64,000 nt of DNA from Ruminococcus sp. (GCA_017519145.1 JAFWTA010000007.1:1-64000); one strand, 5' to 3'. Positions 7,642 to 17,950 are shown, numbered from the stretch's first letter. Notes: generated by a model from the letters alone, not told the origin. Made by a program: numbers and translations.

Positions 7642-8841
7642 ATGAAAACAAGAATAAAGATTTATGCAGTTCTTACTGCTGCCGCTCTTCTTACAGGCTG
7701 CGGAGCATTCAACAGCTCGGAGAGCACAGAAACAACCACAGAAAATAAGACAACCACAGCAGCTTTGGATACTACTACTACAGACTGCTGCGAGGATAAG
7801 GAAAAGGATTGCTGCAAGGATGAGCCTGCGGACTGCTGCGGAGACAGCGCAGAAGCAGTAACACTCGGAGCTCCCGAAAAGACTGATATCAATATCGGAC
7901 ACCTCAACTCAACAGCTCATCTTCTTGCATTTGTTGCTGCTGAGGAAGGCTACTTCAAGGAAGAGGGCCTTAATGTTACTCTCACTCAGTTTTCCAGTGC
8001 GGCAGAGCTGGTAAACGGTATTGAATCCGACAAGCTGGACGTTGCTTTCGTTGGTTCGGTTCCTACACTTACATTCCAGAGTCAGGGACATGATATTTCC
8101 ATCTTCGGCGGTGCAATGACAAACGGTCACGGCTATGTTATCAAGTCGGAATACGCCGATGAGGACGAGCTGGGCGTTGAGATACTCAAGGGAAGAAACG
8201 TGGCTTCCGTCAAGAACAGCGTTCAGGACGCAGAGCTCCAGATACTTCTCAAAAACGCTCATATCGGTATCGGCGAGGGTAAGGACGAGGTAAATATCGT
8301 TTACTTCGACAGCCAGAAGGACGCTTATGCCGCTCTCTCTAATGCTACTATCGATGCGGCTTCCGTTTATTCGCCATACGCTTCACTGGCTAAGTCACAG
8401 GGTTACAAAGTTGTCTACTACTGCGCTCATGAGGAGGCTCTCCAGAATCAGCCCTGCTGCCGTCAGATCGCCAAGACATCAGCACTTAACAGTAACCCCA
8501 ATACATTTACTGCTATCGAAAGAGCATTCATAAAGGCTTATCACTTTACACAGACCGACCACGATAAGACCATCAAGGATGTCAAGAAATACATCGATAT
8601 TGAAAATGATCTTATCGAGACTGAGGTTTACGGCGGATACAGCGTTTCCAGCCCCGACCCCGACAAGCAGGGTACCGTTACACTCAAGGATACGATCGTG
8701 GATCTGGGCTATACAGAGGATTATGACATCGAGTCTTACTATAATACGGATATATACAAAAACGCTCTGGCAAGTATTATCGCAGAAGGCTCCGATGACA
8801 TCTATAAGGAATTAGAGGAGCATTTCAATGAGTACGAGTAA
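7642..8841 (+). CDS. ABC importer substrate-binding lipoprotein, sulfonate/nitrate type, with Cys-Cys repeats
   Basis: Lipoprotein receptor (lipobox LLTGC, Cys20) for an importer of the SsuA/TauA/NrtA family (NMT1-like fold from about residue 80). The sequence DINIGHLNSTAH and the pattern EEGYFKEEGL are typical of this family. Between lipobox and fold are a Thr-rich linker and three perfect octads DCC-x5 with Cys pairs at 49-50, 57-58 and 65-66. A fourth pair is in NQPCCRQ in the C-terminal half. The octads are acidic and exposed, so they could bind a metal or form disulfides; no such motif is standard for the family. The ligand is probably a sulfonate or another small sulfur compound, inferred from family and the Cys-Cys leader. 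It overlaps the ATPase gene by 14 bases. Confidence 0.85.
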   Translation: MKTRIKIYAVLTAAALLTGCGAFNSSESTETTTENKTTTAALDTTTTDCCEDKEKDCCKDEPADCCGDSAEAVTLGAPEKTDINIGHLNSTAHLLAFVAAEEGYFKEEGLNVTLTQFSSAAELVNGIESDKLDVAFVGSVPTLTFQSQGHDISIFGGAMTNGHGYVIKSEYADEDELGVEILKGRNVASVKNSVQDAELQILLKNAHIGIGEGKDEVNIVYFDSQKDAYAALSNATIDAASVYSPYASLAKSQGYKVVYYCAHEEALQNQPCCRQIAKTSALNSNPNTFTAIERAFIKAYHFTQTDHDKTIKDVKKYIDIENDLIETEVYGGYSVSSPDPDKQGTVTLKDTIVDLGYTEDYDIESYYNTDIYKNALASIIAEGSDDIYKELEEHFNEYE

Positions 8842-9664
8842 TACGGCGGCTGCCAACAAGATAGAGATCAAAAATCTTACTGTAAACTACATAGAGAACA
8901 AGAAAAGCTTCAACGCACTGAATGATGTTTCATTCGGCGTGGGCAGGGGAGAGTTCGTCAGCGTCATCGGCGCCAGCGGATGCGGCAAGTCAACACTCCT
9001 CAGTGTTCTTGAGGGTCTTTATTCTCCTGCGGGAGGTACTGTGCAGATTGATGGCAAAGAGCTTCACGGCACAGGTACAGAGAGAGGAGTAGTGTTCCAG
9101 CACTACTCTCTCTTCCCGTGGATGACCACAAGAAAAAATATCGAATTCGGCATCAAACAGGCAAGACACGATGTCAAGCGCAGTGAGCGCGCAAGGATAG
9201 CGGACGAATTCCTCCATAAGGTGGGACTTGACGGCTTCGGCAGCAAGTACCCTTCACAGCTTTCGGGCGGAATGCAGCAGAGAGCCGCTATCGCAAGAGC
9301 TCTCGCCATGGATACGGAGATACTCCTCATGGATGAGCCCTTCAGCGCCATTGACGCCAAGAACAGAGTGGTGCTCCAAGAGCTGCTTCTGTCCCTCTGG
9401 GAGGGCGACGGCAAGGAGGAGCGCAAGACTGTTGTCTTTGTTACCCATGATATCGACGAGGCTATCCTTCTCTCGGATAAGATAGTTGTGCTGACTGCTC
9501 ACCCCGGTACTGTCAATGAGATAGTGCAGGTGCCTTTTGAGCGCCCCAGAAGCCGCTCGGCTCTGGTGGGCACAGAGGAGTACGGCAGGTTCAGGAACAG
9601 ACTGCTGGGACTGCTGTACAACGACATCAGAGAGCGCATCGGCGGAGATGAGGTGGTATTATGA
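8828..9664 (+). CDS. ABC importer ATPase, SsuB/TauB type
   Basis: Energy subunit of the importer. Walker A is GASGCGKST (residues 48-56), the signature is LSGGMQQRAAIARAL and Walker B is ILLMDEPFSAID. The phrase HYSLFPWMT after the Q-loop is typical of the nitrate/sulfonate/taurine group. At 278 residues it has normal length. It overlaps its neighbours by 14 and 4 bases, so the three genes are translationally coupled. Confidence 0.9.
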   Translation: MSTSNTAAANKIEIKNLTVNYIENKKSFNALNDVSFGVGRGEFVSVIGASGCGKSTLLSVLEGLYSPAGGTVQIDGKELHGTGTERGVVFQHYSLFPWMTTRKNIEFGIKQARHDVKRSERARIADEFLHKVGLDGFGSKYPSQLSGGMQQRAAIARALAMDTEILLMDEPFSAIDAKNRVVLQELLLSLWEGDGKEERKTVVFVTHDIDEAILLSDKIVVLTAHPGTVNEIVQVPFERPRSRSALVGTEEYGRFRNRLLGLLYNDIRERIGGDEVVL

Positions 9665-10581
9665 CATGGAAGAAACGCTTTCTCAGAGTGACACATATCC
9701 TGTTTGCCATACTTCTTCTGGTGCAGCTGCTTCCGGACAGGTCCACAAAAGAGGTCTTTACGGGAAAGCTGGTGGCTTTTGCAATAGGCGTTGAGGTCGT
9801 GACTCTGCTGGCAAGCTTCATCATAAAGAAGCCGCAGTCACTGTCACTGCTGTTGGATATAATTGGATTTGTTTACTTTCTGCTCATAGTCTGGAGCCTC
9901 GCTACCGCTAAATACAACGTTCTCAACGATATGCTTTTCCCGGCTCCCGGCAAGGTCATCGCCCAGTTTGTTGAGGACAGGCAGAAAATACTCATCAATA
10001 TAAAGAGCTCGGTCGGCATAACCATTCAGGGATTTCTCCTTGCAGTTGTCACAGCCGTTCCCCTCGGACTTTTTATCGGCTGGAGCGCAAGAGTTGGCGG
10101 CGCTGCCACATATATCACCAAGTTTTTCAGCTCTATACCGCCTATCGTGTATATCCCTTACGGTATCGCTCTGCTCCCCACATTCAGATCAGTATCCGTT
10201 TTCGTTATCTTCCTCGCTACATTCTGGCCTGTGTTTGCAGGTACCATGAGCGGTGTCCTCGGTGTTGACAAGAAGATCATCGACTCCGCGAAGGTGCTCA
10301 ATGTCAGCAAGCCCGAGATGCTTTTCTCGGTCATCCTGCCTGCGTCGCTGCAGCAGATATTCCTCGGCTGCAATCAGGGACTCAGCGTGTCTTTCATCCT
10401 CCTCACTTCTGCGGAGATGATAGGCGCAAGGGACGGCATGGGCTACTATGTCAAGTACTATTCGGACTTCGGCGACTACACAAGGACGATCACAGGTCTG
10501 TTGGTCATCGGCTTCGTAGTTATTGCCGTTACTTTCCTTTTCAACAAGCTTCAGAACTATCTGCTGCGGTGGAAAAAGTGA
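9661..10581 (+). CDS. ABC importer permease, SsuC/TauC type
   Basis: Membrane subunit of the importer (306 residues). There are N-terminal helices at about 10-30, 35-55 and 60-80, then the BPD_transp_1 core from about 115 with five or six helices. The EAA-like coupling motif is near IDSAKVLNVSKPEMLFSVILPAS. It is paired by overlap with the ATPase. A terminator shared with the convergent GGDEF gene follows. Confidence 0.88.
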   Translation: MTWKKRFLRVTHILFAILLLVQLLPDRSTKEVFTGKLVAFAIGVEVVTLLASFIIKKPQSLSLLLDIIGFVYFLLIVWSLATAKYNVLNDMLFPAPGKVIAQFVEDRQKILINIKSSVGITIQGFLLAVVTAVPLGLFIGWSARVGGAATYITKFFSSIPPIVYIPYGIALLPTFRSVSVFVIFLATFWPVFAGTMSGVLGVDKKIIDSAKVLNVSKPEMLFSVILPASLQQIFLGCNQGLSVSFILLTSAEMIGARDGMGYYVKYYSDFGDYTRTITGLLVIGFVVIAVTFLFNKLQNYLLRWKK

Positions 10582-10590
10582 ATACATAAG

Positions 10591-10631
10591 AAAAGCCTGA
10601 AAGCAGAATGGTCTGCTGTCAGGCTTGTTTT
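10591..10631. terminator. Bidirectional terminator between convergent genes
   Basis: Hairpin AAGCCTGA...TCAGGCTT with an inner GCAGA/TCTGC stem lies between the importer permease (+) and the GGDEF gene (-). Confidence 0.8.
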
Positions 10632-10638
10632 GCTTTTA

Positions 10639-12573
10639 TCAGAGTTTTTTCAGGTGACGGGACTGCTTTTTCTTGCGCTTTTCCGCGTACATCACGTTGT
10701 CTGCTTCGGTGACAAAGCAGAAGATGTCATCGCCCCTTTTCGGCTTGGCTACGGTGAAGCCGAGACTTGCACTGAGTACAAAGGGATTCTCGCCGCTTGA
10801 GTTGATCTTTGCGATATTGGCTTTTATGCGCTCGGTGAGCTGCTGAGCCTTCTGTTCGGTGTAATCAGCTCCGAATACTATGAATTCATCTCCGCCAAAA
10901 CGGCAGAATATCTCGCCGTCTGTGCAGGAGTCGCTGAGAACGTCTGCAATGCTGCATATTGCACGGTCACCGATATCATGACCGTAGGTGTCGTTGATTA
11001 TCTTCAGCCCGTCAAGGTCTATGAACATGAGCATGATGTCACGCTGAGCTTCCGTACACTCGCGGTATATGTCCTCTGTTGCCTGCACGAAGCCGTTACG
11101 GTTGTATATACCCGAAAATGTGTCCTTGGTGTACAGGTTCACAAGGCGGTCCACCGCGTATTCAAGGCACATGACCTTGCGGAGGTTCTCCAGTGAGTTG
11201 CAGATGTTGATGCAGAAGGTCTCGAACATGATGTTCTGGAGCGGTATCCTTGAGCTTCTGATCGCCATGTAGCCGAGACAGCGCTCGCCGAAGTGCAGGG
11301 GCGTCACAAAGTAAAACTTGCCTGTCTGCCCTGTTTTTGCCTCGGGAGGGAATATGTCGTTGGACTTTATCCTGCTGCATTCGATAAACTCGCCGTTTAC
11401 ATAGGCGATGGGCACTGTTACCTCCTCGGTGTAGGTGATGGGGATCTCAGGTTCGCTGCCGTTTCTGACTGCGGATCTGTCCAGCGCTACCTCGGAGTCC
11501 CAGTTGTCGCAGAGACAGAAATAGAACTCGTCGGGATGTATCTCTACGGCGTTGCGCTTCAGTGTGGCGATATAGTCGTTGAAGTTGTTGCAGGCTTCAA
11601 GCTGGGTGGACATCCTGTTGAGCACCGCCATATATGACTGGACGCTTTCAAAGTTGGAGTAGTTGCGGAAGTTCAGCTCCTTCAGCTCGGTGATGTCCGA
11701 GAGGACATTGTGACAGCAGCCGCAGCTCTCGGTAAATCTGGCAGACATATTCAGTATGACATTGCGCTGCTGGGGGATGCCCTTGAAATGCTCGTTGAGC
11801 AGCTTGCAGGCAAGTCTGCCGGACATGGTAAGAGGACGCTCCACGGATGTGAGCTCCACCTGATAATTATGGCTGTTGTAGGTGTTGTCGAAGCCCGTTA
11901 CAGCTACGTCCTCGGGGACTCTCAGTCCGTGAGAGCGGAGGGCGGTTATAGCTGCCGATGCCATTACATCGTTGGCACAGATTATGGCACGGGGCATATT
12001 TGGAAGATACTCGATGAAGTGCTCCACTGCCGCTTTGCCGGACGGGGCGCGGAAGTCGCCGTAATAAATGGCGTCCTCGCTTAAATCCAGTCCGTTCTCG
12101 CTCAATACGCTGCAGAAGGCTGCAAGCCTGTCGGAGCTCTCGGAATTCTCGGGAGGTCCTGAAATATAGGCAAAGTCCCTGTATCCGTGGGTGTTTATCA
12201 TGTGCTCGGTTATGCTTCGCATGGCAGTCTTGTTGTCTATGCCAATATGGTAGAAGCCCGGGATGTCCTTGTCAATGCTGACTGTGGGGATATCTGCAAG
12301 CTTTATCTTGTCGATTATGTCGTTTACGACCTTCTGGCAGGAGAGGGTATTGGTAAGGAGGATGGCTCCGTCAAAGCAAGTGAAATCGGTAAGGCTGAAA
12401 ATGTTCAGCTCGCCTATCTCGTGACTGGGATTGTTCATCTCGCCGCTGAATGACACGAATGCAGCTATATTGAGCCCGAATTCCGCAGCTCCCGCAGCTA
12501 TTCCGCTGAGTATAGCGCTCTGGTAGCTCTGACCTATCTCCTCGATGATGACTGCTATTCTTTTTATGCCCAT
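10639..12573 (-). CDS. Sensor with periplasmic-binding-like domain and GGDEF output
   Basis: The protein has 644 residues. Residues 1-270 form a LacI/sugar-binding-like domain (GYRDFAYISGPPENSESSDR, VTGFDNT) but no LacI helix-turn-helix precedes it. A Cys-rich joint ESCGCC follows at about 295. The middle region (300-470) is GAF-like. The C-terminal GGDEF domain has RFGGDEF at about residue 560; the inhibitory RxxD site is not present at its usual place. No signal peptide or membrane helix is seen, so it senses a cytoplasmic ligand and probably makes cyclic di-GMP. It shares the sensor half with the AraC-type proteins at 43655 and 56061. Confidence 0.85.
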   Translation of the reverse strand: MGIKRIAVIIEEIGQSYQSAILSGIAAGAAEFGLNIAAFVSFSGEMNNPSHEIGELNIFSLTDFTCFDGAILLTNTLSCQKVVNDIIDKIKLADIPTVSIDKDIPGFYHIGIDNKTAMRSITEHMINTHGYRDFAYISGPPENSESSDRLAAFCSVLSENGLDLSEDAIYYGDFRAPSGKAAVEHFIEYLPNMPRAIICANDVMASAAITALRSHGLRVPEDVAVTGFDNTYNSHNYQVELTSVERPLTMSGRLACKLLNEHFKGIPQQRNVILNMSARFTESCGCCHNVLSDITELKELNFRNYSNFESVQSYMAVLNRMSTQLEACNNFNDYIATLKRNAVEIHPDEFYFCLCDNWDSEVALDRSAVRNGSEPEIPITYTEEVTVPIAYVNGEFIECSRIKSNDIFPPEAKTGQTGKFYFVTPLHFGERCLGYMAIRSSRIPLQNIMFETFCINICNSLENLRKVMCLEYAVDRLVNLYTKDTFSGIYNRNGFVQATEDIYRECTEAQRDIMLMFIDLDGLKIINDTYGHDIGDRAICSIADVLSDSCTDGEIFCRFGGDEFIVFGADYTEQKAQQLTERIKANIAKINSSGENPFVLSASLGFTVAKPKRGDDIFCFVTEADNVMYAEKRKKKQSRHLKKL

Positions 12574-12626
12574 TTCACTTCCCCCTTTCTCCTGTTTTTG
12601 TATTTTTTATAGAAAACTCTACATAT

Positions 12627-12655
12627 ATTTTACTATATTTTTGGAGGAAAATCAA
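12627..12655 (-). promoter_or_regulatory. Promoter of the GGDEF sensor gene
   Basis: TTGATT-N17-TAAAAT on the minus strand. The 372-base gap 12574-12945 holds this promoter, the divergent ppa promoter and AT-rich DNA with no further signal that I can see. Confidence 0.6.
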
Positions 12656-12823
12656 TAGATTTCTATTATAATATTCATTGGATATATTTACGTTTTATTA
12701 ATATTATTATCCGGAGAGTAATATGCGAGCGATTATCAACAAAAGCTCCGTAAACAGGATAAGCCGAAAAATTTCTCGGATTTTTGGATAATTTATAATA
12801 AATGCCGAAAATCATGGGGTATA

Positions 12824-12851
12824 TTGACAAATCCCTAAAAAACTGTATAAT
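12824..12851 (+). promoter_or_regulatory. Promoter of ppa-prs
   Basis: TTGACA-N16-TATAAT, about 95 bases upstream of the pyrophosphatase start. Confidence 0.75.
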
Positions 12852-12945
12852 AATTAGTAGGGGATAACGTCATTCTTAATGGCTTTATCAAAATCATTCC
12901 GTTCCTGTGCCCGACGCACAGGCGGTTATGCTGCGGAGGGAATTT

Positions 12946-13476
12946 ATGAATATCTGGCACAAGATCAGCCCCAAAAGAATAAATCCCGAAGATTTTATCG
13001 CGGTAATCGAGATCGGTAAGGGCAGCAAGATCAAGTATGAGCTTGACAAGGAAACAGGTCTTATCGTTATGGACCGTATCCTCTATACCTCCACTCACTA
13101 TCCCGCGAACTACGGATTTATCCCGAGGACTTATTCAGACGATAACGACCCCCTCGACGTTCTGGTGCTCTGCTCGGAACAGCTCATGCCGCTCACGCTG
13201 GTAAGATGCTATCCCATCGGCGTTATCAGAATGCTTGACAACGGTCACCGCGACGACAAGATCATCGCGATACCCTTTGATGATCCGAACTACAATATGT
13301 ACAAGGATATCGAGGAGCTTCCGAAGCACGTTTTCGATGAAATGACGCATTTTTTCAAAGTCTACAAGGAACTTGAAAACAAAACAACAGCCGTTAACGA
13401 GGTCGATCATGCAGACATTGCAAAGGAGATAATCAGCGGAGATATCGAACGCTATATCGACAGCTTCTGCAAGTAA
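12946..13476 (+). CDS. ppa: Inorganic pyrophosphatase, family I
   Basis: Hydrolyses pyrophosphate to two phosphates in the cytoplasm. The 176-residue protein shows the family I pattern: [33 protein letters not shown] and the metal-binding signature [11 protein letters not shown], followed by [14 protein letters not shown]. The ATG at 12946 has GGAGGG upstream and fits the family start; an upstream in-frame start would add 13 residues without a ribosome site. The PRPP synthase gene follows, so both may act in nucleotide metabolism. Confidence 0.95.
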   Translation: MNIWHKISPKRINPEDFIAVIEIGKGSKIKYELDKETGLIVMDRILYTSTHYPANYGFIPRTYSDDNDPLDVLVLCSEQLMPLTLVRCYPIGVIRMLDNGHRDDKIIAIPFDDPNYNMYKDIEELPKHVFDEMTHFFKVYKELENKTTAVNEVDHADIAKEIISGDIERYIDSFCK

Positions 13477-13508
13477 GCACTGCTCGTACCGAAAATGACT
13501 AAAAAGCG

Positions 13509-13550
13509 AAAGGAGTATCGCGCGTAAAAACGTGCGAAAACAGTTTTATG
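13509..13550 (+). promoter_or_regulatory. Distant Shine-Dalgarno site bridged by a hairpin
   Basis: AAAGGAG (13509-13515) lies 32 bases from the prs ATG, too far for normal use. A 6-bp hairpin CGCGCG / CGTGCG (13519-13536) between them would bring the two to about 14 bases. No nearer site is visible. Folding could tune translation of PRPP synthase. Confidence 0.45.
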
Positions 13551-14693
13551 ACAGCTTCAAGTGAAATTTTATTCGGCAGCGATTCAAATGTCGCACCCAT
13601 CGGTATCATCGCTATGAACAGCGTTACCGAGCTCGGTAAGAAGATCGACGATTACCTCGTTGACTGGGCAGGAAAGGGTGGCATCAATGTCGATACCTTC
13701 CTCGTTGAAAGTGAATGCCCCCGTTTTTCTTCGGGTGACGGCAAGGGACTTATCAAGTCCACTATCCGCGGCAAGGATCTCTTTATCATCGTGGATGTCG
13801 GCAACTACAGCATCAAGTATGACTATTTCGGAATGAAGAATGCTATGTCTCCCGACGATCACTTCCAGGATCTCAAGAGGATCATTCAGGCTGCAAGCGG
13901 TAAGGCTCACCGCATAACTGTTATCATGCCCACTCTCTACGGCGGACGTCAGCACAGAAGAAGCTACCGCGAGTCTCTCGACTGTGCCTGCGCTCTTCAG
14001 GAGCTTGAGGCTATGGGCGTATCAAATATCGTATGCTTCGATGCTCACGACCCCAGAGTCCAGAACGCTATCCCGCTCATGGGCTTCGACAATGTAATGC
14101 CTACATATCAGGTCCTCAAGGCAATGCTCAAGGATATAAAGGACCTTGACTTCAATAAGGACAAGTTCATGGTAGTCAGCCCCGATGAAGGCGCTCTCAA
14201 CAGAAATATGTACTACGCTTCTGTTCTCGGCGTTGAAATGGGTATGTTCTACAAGAGAAGAGATTACTCCACTATCGTTAACGGACGCAACCCCATCGTT
14301 GCTCACGAATACCTCGGCAACCCTGTTGAGGGCAAGGATATCTTCGTTTCCGATGATATCATCTCATCAGGTGAGTCAATGCTCGACCTTGCTTATGCTC
14401 TCAAGGAGAAGAAGGCCGGCAGGATCTTCGCTTATGCTACCTATACCATCTTCACAAACGGTCTTGAGAAGTTCGACAAGGCTTACGAGGAAGGCACTCT
14501 CGACGGCGTATTCGGTACTAACCTCACATACAGGACTCCTGAGCTCCTCAGCAGACCTTGGTTCCACGAGGTAGATGTTTCCAAGTATATCGCTTACTTC
14601 ATTGAAGCTATCAATCACGACGTTTCTATCAGCAAGATCATCGATCCCCATACAAAGATCGAGAACCTGCTCAGAAAGTACGGCATGAAGTAA
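13548..14693 (+). CDS. prs: Ribose-phosphate pyrophosphokinase (PRPP synthase), long form
   Basis: Makes phosphoribosyl pyrophosphate from ribose 5-phosphate and ATP. At 381 residues it is longer than the common 310-320 form and belongs to a clostridial long type. The PRPP-binding loop IFVSDDIISSGESM at about residue 264 and the flexible-loop region PTLYGGRQHRRSYRESL at about 127 are clear. The N-terminal half is divergent. The ATG at 13548 has only a distant ribosome site, discussed separately. It is transcribed with ppa and ends at a strong terminator. Confidence 0.88.
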   Translation: MTASSEILFGSDSNVAPIGIIAMNSVTELGKKIDDYLVDWAGKGGINVDTFLVESECPRFSSGDGKGLIKSTIRGKDLFIIVDVGNYSIKYDYFGMKNAMSPDDHFQDLKRIIQAASGKAHRITVIMPTLYGGRQHRRSYRESLDCACALQELEAMGVSNIVCFDAHDPRVQNAIPLMGFDNVMPTYQVLKAMLKDIKDLDFNKDKFMVVSPDEGALNRNMYYASVLGVEMGMFYKRRDYSTIVNGRNPIVAHEYLGNPVEGKDIFVSDDIISSGESMLDLAYALKEKKAGRIFAYATYTIFTNGLEKFDKAYEEGTLDGVFGTNLTYRTPELLSRPWFHEVDVSKYIAYFIEAINHDVSISKIIDPHTKIENLLRKYGMK

Positions 14694-14703
14694 TTTAAAT
14701 GTT

Positions 14704-14737
14704 AAGGCACTGTTAACAAACAGTGCCTTTTTCTTTT
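14704..14737 (+). terminator. Terminator of ppa-prs
   Basis: Stem AAGGCACTGTT / AACAGTGCCTT is followed by TTTCTTTT. Confidence 0.9.
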
Positions 14738-14779
14738 GTGAAATTTGTGTGAAACCTTTGTTTAAAGCCTACAATAATA

Positions 14780-14808
14780 TTGACAAATATTCGTCAAAGT
14801 GCTATAAT
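14780..14808 (+). promoter_or_regulatory. Promoter of the fused ABC exporter
   Basis: TTGACA-N17-TATAAT, about 65 bases upstream of the ATG at 14875. Confidence 0.8.
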
Positions 14809-14874
14809 TATACTTGCAAATTTTAATTTGCGGCAGCTGTTTACTGTCAAATGATATTATGAAGGGGAGATTAA

Positions 14875-17800
14875 ATGCTTCAGCTGAAAGAAATCGTAAA
14901 AAAATACGGCGTCGGGGATAACGTCGTAACAGCTCTGAACGGGGTGAGCATTACGTTCCGTGAGAACGAATTTGTTGCTATTCTCGGACATTCGGGCTGT
15001 GGAAAGACCACATTGCTCAACATCATCGGAGGTCTCGATCACTATACCTCGGGAGACCTCATCATCAACGGTACATCCACTAAACAGTATAAGGACAGAG
15101 ACTGGGATGCTTACAGAAACCACTCCATAGGCTTTATATTCCAGAGCTATAACCTTATTCCTCATCAGACAGTTCTCTCAAATGTTGAGCTGGCTCTGAC
15201 TATCTCCGGCGTTTCAAAGTCGGAAAGACGCAAACGCGCCAAGGAAGCTCTCGAAAAAGTGGGTCTGGGAGATCAGCTCCACAAAAAGCCCAACCAGATG
15301 TCGGGCGGACAGATGCAGCGTGTGGCTATTGCCCGTGCTCTCATCAATGACCCCGATATCCTCCTTGCCGACGAGCCTACGGGCGCTCTCGACTCGGAGA
15401 CCTCAATTCAGGTCATGGAGCTCCTCAAGGAGATCGCCAAGGATAAGCTGGTCATCATGGTTACTCATAACCCTGAGCTGGCTGAGCAGTACGCTACCCG
15501 TATCGTAAGGATAAAGGACGGCGAGCTCACTGCCGACAGCGATCCATTCGATCCTTCAAAGGCGGAGAGCAAGGACAAGAAGAAAAAGTCCAAGAAGTCC
15601 AAGCCGGACAAGGCTGAAAAGACAGAGAAGAGCACCGACGGCAAGAAAAAGAAGGTCTCAATGTCCTTCGCTACCGCGGTCTCACTGTCACTCAACAACC
15701 TTATGACCAAGAAGGGAAGAACGCTTCTTACCGCTTTTGCAGGCTCTATCGGTATCATCGGTATTGCTCTTATCCTCTCTCTTGCAACGGGTATCAATGA
15801 GTATATCGATAATATACAGGAGGAGACACTTTCTTCCTATCCTCTGGAGATCATGAGGGAAAATACCGATACTCAGGGTATGATCGAGGCTCTCATGAAG
15901 AGTCAGGAGGAATACAATTCCCGTACATTCGAGGATGATAAGGTCTATTCAAATACTCAGGTGTACGATATGTTCAACTCCTTCAATTCCTCTGCAAAGC
16001 AGATCAACAATATGAAGGACTTCCGCACATTCCTCGAAAACGACAGTGTTGTTGCCGATAAGGCTACCTCTATCGGCTATTCATACGATGTGAAAATGCC
16101 TGTGTTCACTGAGTCTCCCTCGGGCGAGATCGTAAAGGTGGACTTCATGGATATGTACAGCAAGGCTATGGGCATGGGCGAGTCGGACGTTATGGCTGCC
16201 TCTATGAACAACCCTATGGCAGGCATGGAAATGTCAGCCTTCGGTCTCAATGTTATGGAGGAGCTCCTTCCCGGTGAGAACGGCGAATACGTCAGCGACC
16301 TCATCAAGGAGCAGTATGAGCTCGTAAGGGGCGAATGGCCCAAGGATTACAACGAGGTAGTTCTGGTACTCAGACAGAATAACGAGCTTCCTGATATCAT
16401 CACCTACGCTATGGGTCTCAAGGATCAGGAGGGCTTCAACGAAAAGCTCAAGGCTGCCATGAGCAACGAGGAGATCAAGGACTACGGTCAGATGGAATGG
16501 ACTATGGACGACATCATGAACAAGAAGTTCAAGATGATCCTCCCTTGTGAGTACTACCAGAAGAACGAGGCAGGCAAGGGCTGCGTTGACCTCACTGCCA
16601 ACAAGACAGGTATCGAATATCTCTATAATTCCGGAGATGTAGGCACGGATATCAGGATCGTGGGTCTTATCCATCCCAAGGAGGGTATAAAGGCACCCAT
16701 GCTTCAGGGATATATGTGCTATACCAGCAAGCTTACCGAGTACGTTATCAACAAGACAAATGAAAGCTCTCTCGTAAAGGATCAGATCGCTGACAAGGAT
16801 AACGACCTCATCACAGGCACAAAGTTCATGACCGATGACTATGTTGAGCCTACTCCTGAGGAGAAGGCCGAGACTGCAAAGGCTTTCATCGAAAAGGCTG
16901 ATACAGACACAAAGGCTGATATTTACAGACTGGTAGTATCACAGCCCGATCCCAAGCAGCTCGACGCTCAGGTTGAGGCTGCCATGAAGGACTTCGACAG
17001 AAAGCAGTTCGTGGAGCAGATCACTTCCATGTACTCAGATGAGCTGGGCGTTGATACCTCTCAGATAACCGCCTTCGTGGATCAGATGAGCGATGAGGAT
17101 ATAAAGTCCTACGCTGAGGAGGCTATCCGTCAGCAGGTCACAGAGCAGTACGCTCAGATGGCTCAGGAACAGCTTGGCTCACTTACCAATGCCGAGCTTG
17201 CAAAGATGCTCGATTCAACTGCTATAAGCACAGAGAACTACGGCGTTGTATTTGAAAAGTATACTCCCGAGGAGATATCAAAGTCAACTTATGAGGATAA
17301 TCTGAAGCTCTTCGGAGTTGCTGATGAGTCCGATCCCTCACGCATCCGTATCTATGTAAAGAGCTTCGAGGACAAGGACGATATCGCTGACGCTATCAAG
17401 AGCTATAACAAGGGCGTCAAGGAGGCGGATGTCATCCACTATACCGATATGGTGGCTCTGCTCATGTCTTCTATCACCGGCATCATCAGCGGTATTTCTT
17501 ACCTGCTTATCGCTTTCGTAGGTATCTCTCTGGTGGTTTCTTCCATCATGATCGGTATCATCACATATATCTCCGTTCTTGAGCGTACACGAGAGATCGG
17601 TATACTCAGAGCTATCGGTGCTTCAAAGCACAATGTAAAGACTGTATTCAATGCAGAGACCCTTCTTGTGGGACTTGCGGCAGGTCTCATTGGTATCGGC
17701 GTTTCGGTACTGCTTACCATTCCGATAAATGCTATCATTCACAGTGTTACAAGTCTGGATGAACTCCGCGCTCACGTTCCTGTTGTGGGAGCTGTGGTGC

Positions 17801-17898
17801 TGGTGCTCATAAGCATGATACTCACGCTTATTGCAGGTCTTATCCCTGCGGGTGTTGCCGCAAGAAAGGACCCTGTGGAGGCTCTCAGGACAGAATAA
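14875..17898 (+). CDS. ABC exporter with fused ATPase and FtsX-like permease
   Basis: A single 1007-residue polypeptide joins the two parts of a MacB-type transporter. Residues 1-225 are the ATPase: Walker [10 protein letters not shown] at 38-46, signature [15 protein letters not shown] and Walker [14 protein letters not shown] Lys-rich linker spans about 230-262. The permease has one helix at about 285-305, a 550-residue extracellular region and three C-terminal helices at about 865-1000. The extracellular part looks helical and acidic. Its substrate is unknown. The gene stands alone between promoter and terminator. Confidence 0.9.
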   Translation: MLQLKEIVKKYGVGDNVVTALNGVSITFRENEFVAILGHSGCGKTTLLNIIGGLDHYTSGDLIINGTSTKQYKDRDWDAYRNHSIGFIFQSYNLIPHQTVLSNVELALTISGVSKSERRKRAKEALEKVGLGDQLHKKPNQMSGGQMQRVAIARALINDPDILLADEPTGALDSETSIQVMELLKEIAKDKLVIMVTHNPELAEQYATRIVRIKDGELTADSDPFDPSKAESKDKKKKSKKSKPDKAEKTEKSTDGKKKKVSMSFATAVSLSLNNLMTKKGRTLLTAFAGSIGIIGIALILSLATGINEYIDNIQEETLSSYPLEIMRENTDTQGMIEALMKSQEEYNSRTFEDDKVYSNTQVYDMFNSFNSSAKQINNMKDFRTFLENDSVVADKATSIGYSYDVKMPVFTESPSGEIVKVDFMDMYSKAMGMGESDVMAASMNNPMAGMEMSAFGLNVMEELLPGENGEYVSDLIKEQYELVRGEWPKDYNEVVLVLRQNNELPDIITYAMGLKDQEGFNEKLKAAMSNEEIKDYGQMEWTMDDIMNKKFKMILPCEYYQKNEAGKGCVDLTANKTGIEYLYNSGDVGTDIRIVGLIHPKEGIKAPMLQGYMCYTSKLTEYVINKTNESSLVKDQIADKDNDLITGTKFMTDDYVEPTPEEKAETAKAFIEKADTDTKADIYRLVVSQPDPKQLDAQVEAAMKDFDRKQFVEQITSMYSDELGVDTSQITAFVDQMSDEDIKSYAEEAIRQQVTEQYAQMAQEQLGSLTNAELAKMLDSTAISTENYGVVFEKYTPEEISKSTYEDNLKLFGVADESDPSRIRIYVKSFEDKDDIADAIKSYNKGVKEADVIHYTDMVALLMSSITGIISGISYLLIAFVGISLVVSSIMIGIITYISVLERTREIGILRAIGASKHNVKTVFNAETLLVGLAAGLIGIGVSVLLTIPINAIIHSVTSLDELRAHVPVVGAVVLVLISMILTLIAGLIPAGVAARKDPVEALRTE

Positions 17899-17911
17899 AA
17901 CCGAATATAAT

Positions 17912-17950
17912 AAAAGGACTGCATGAGAGATCTTATGCAGTCCTTTTTTA
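17912..17950. terminator. Bidirectional terminator
   Basis: A 13-bp stem (17912-17924 with 17934-17946) has A- and T-rich flanks. It ends both the ABC exporter (+) and the riboflavin operon (-). Confidence 0.9.
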
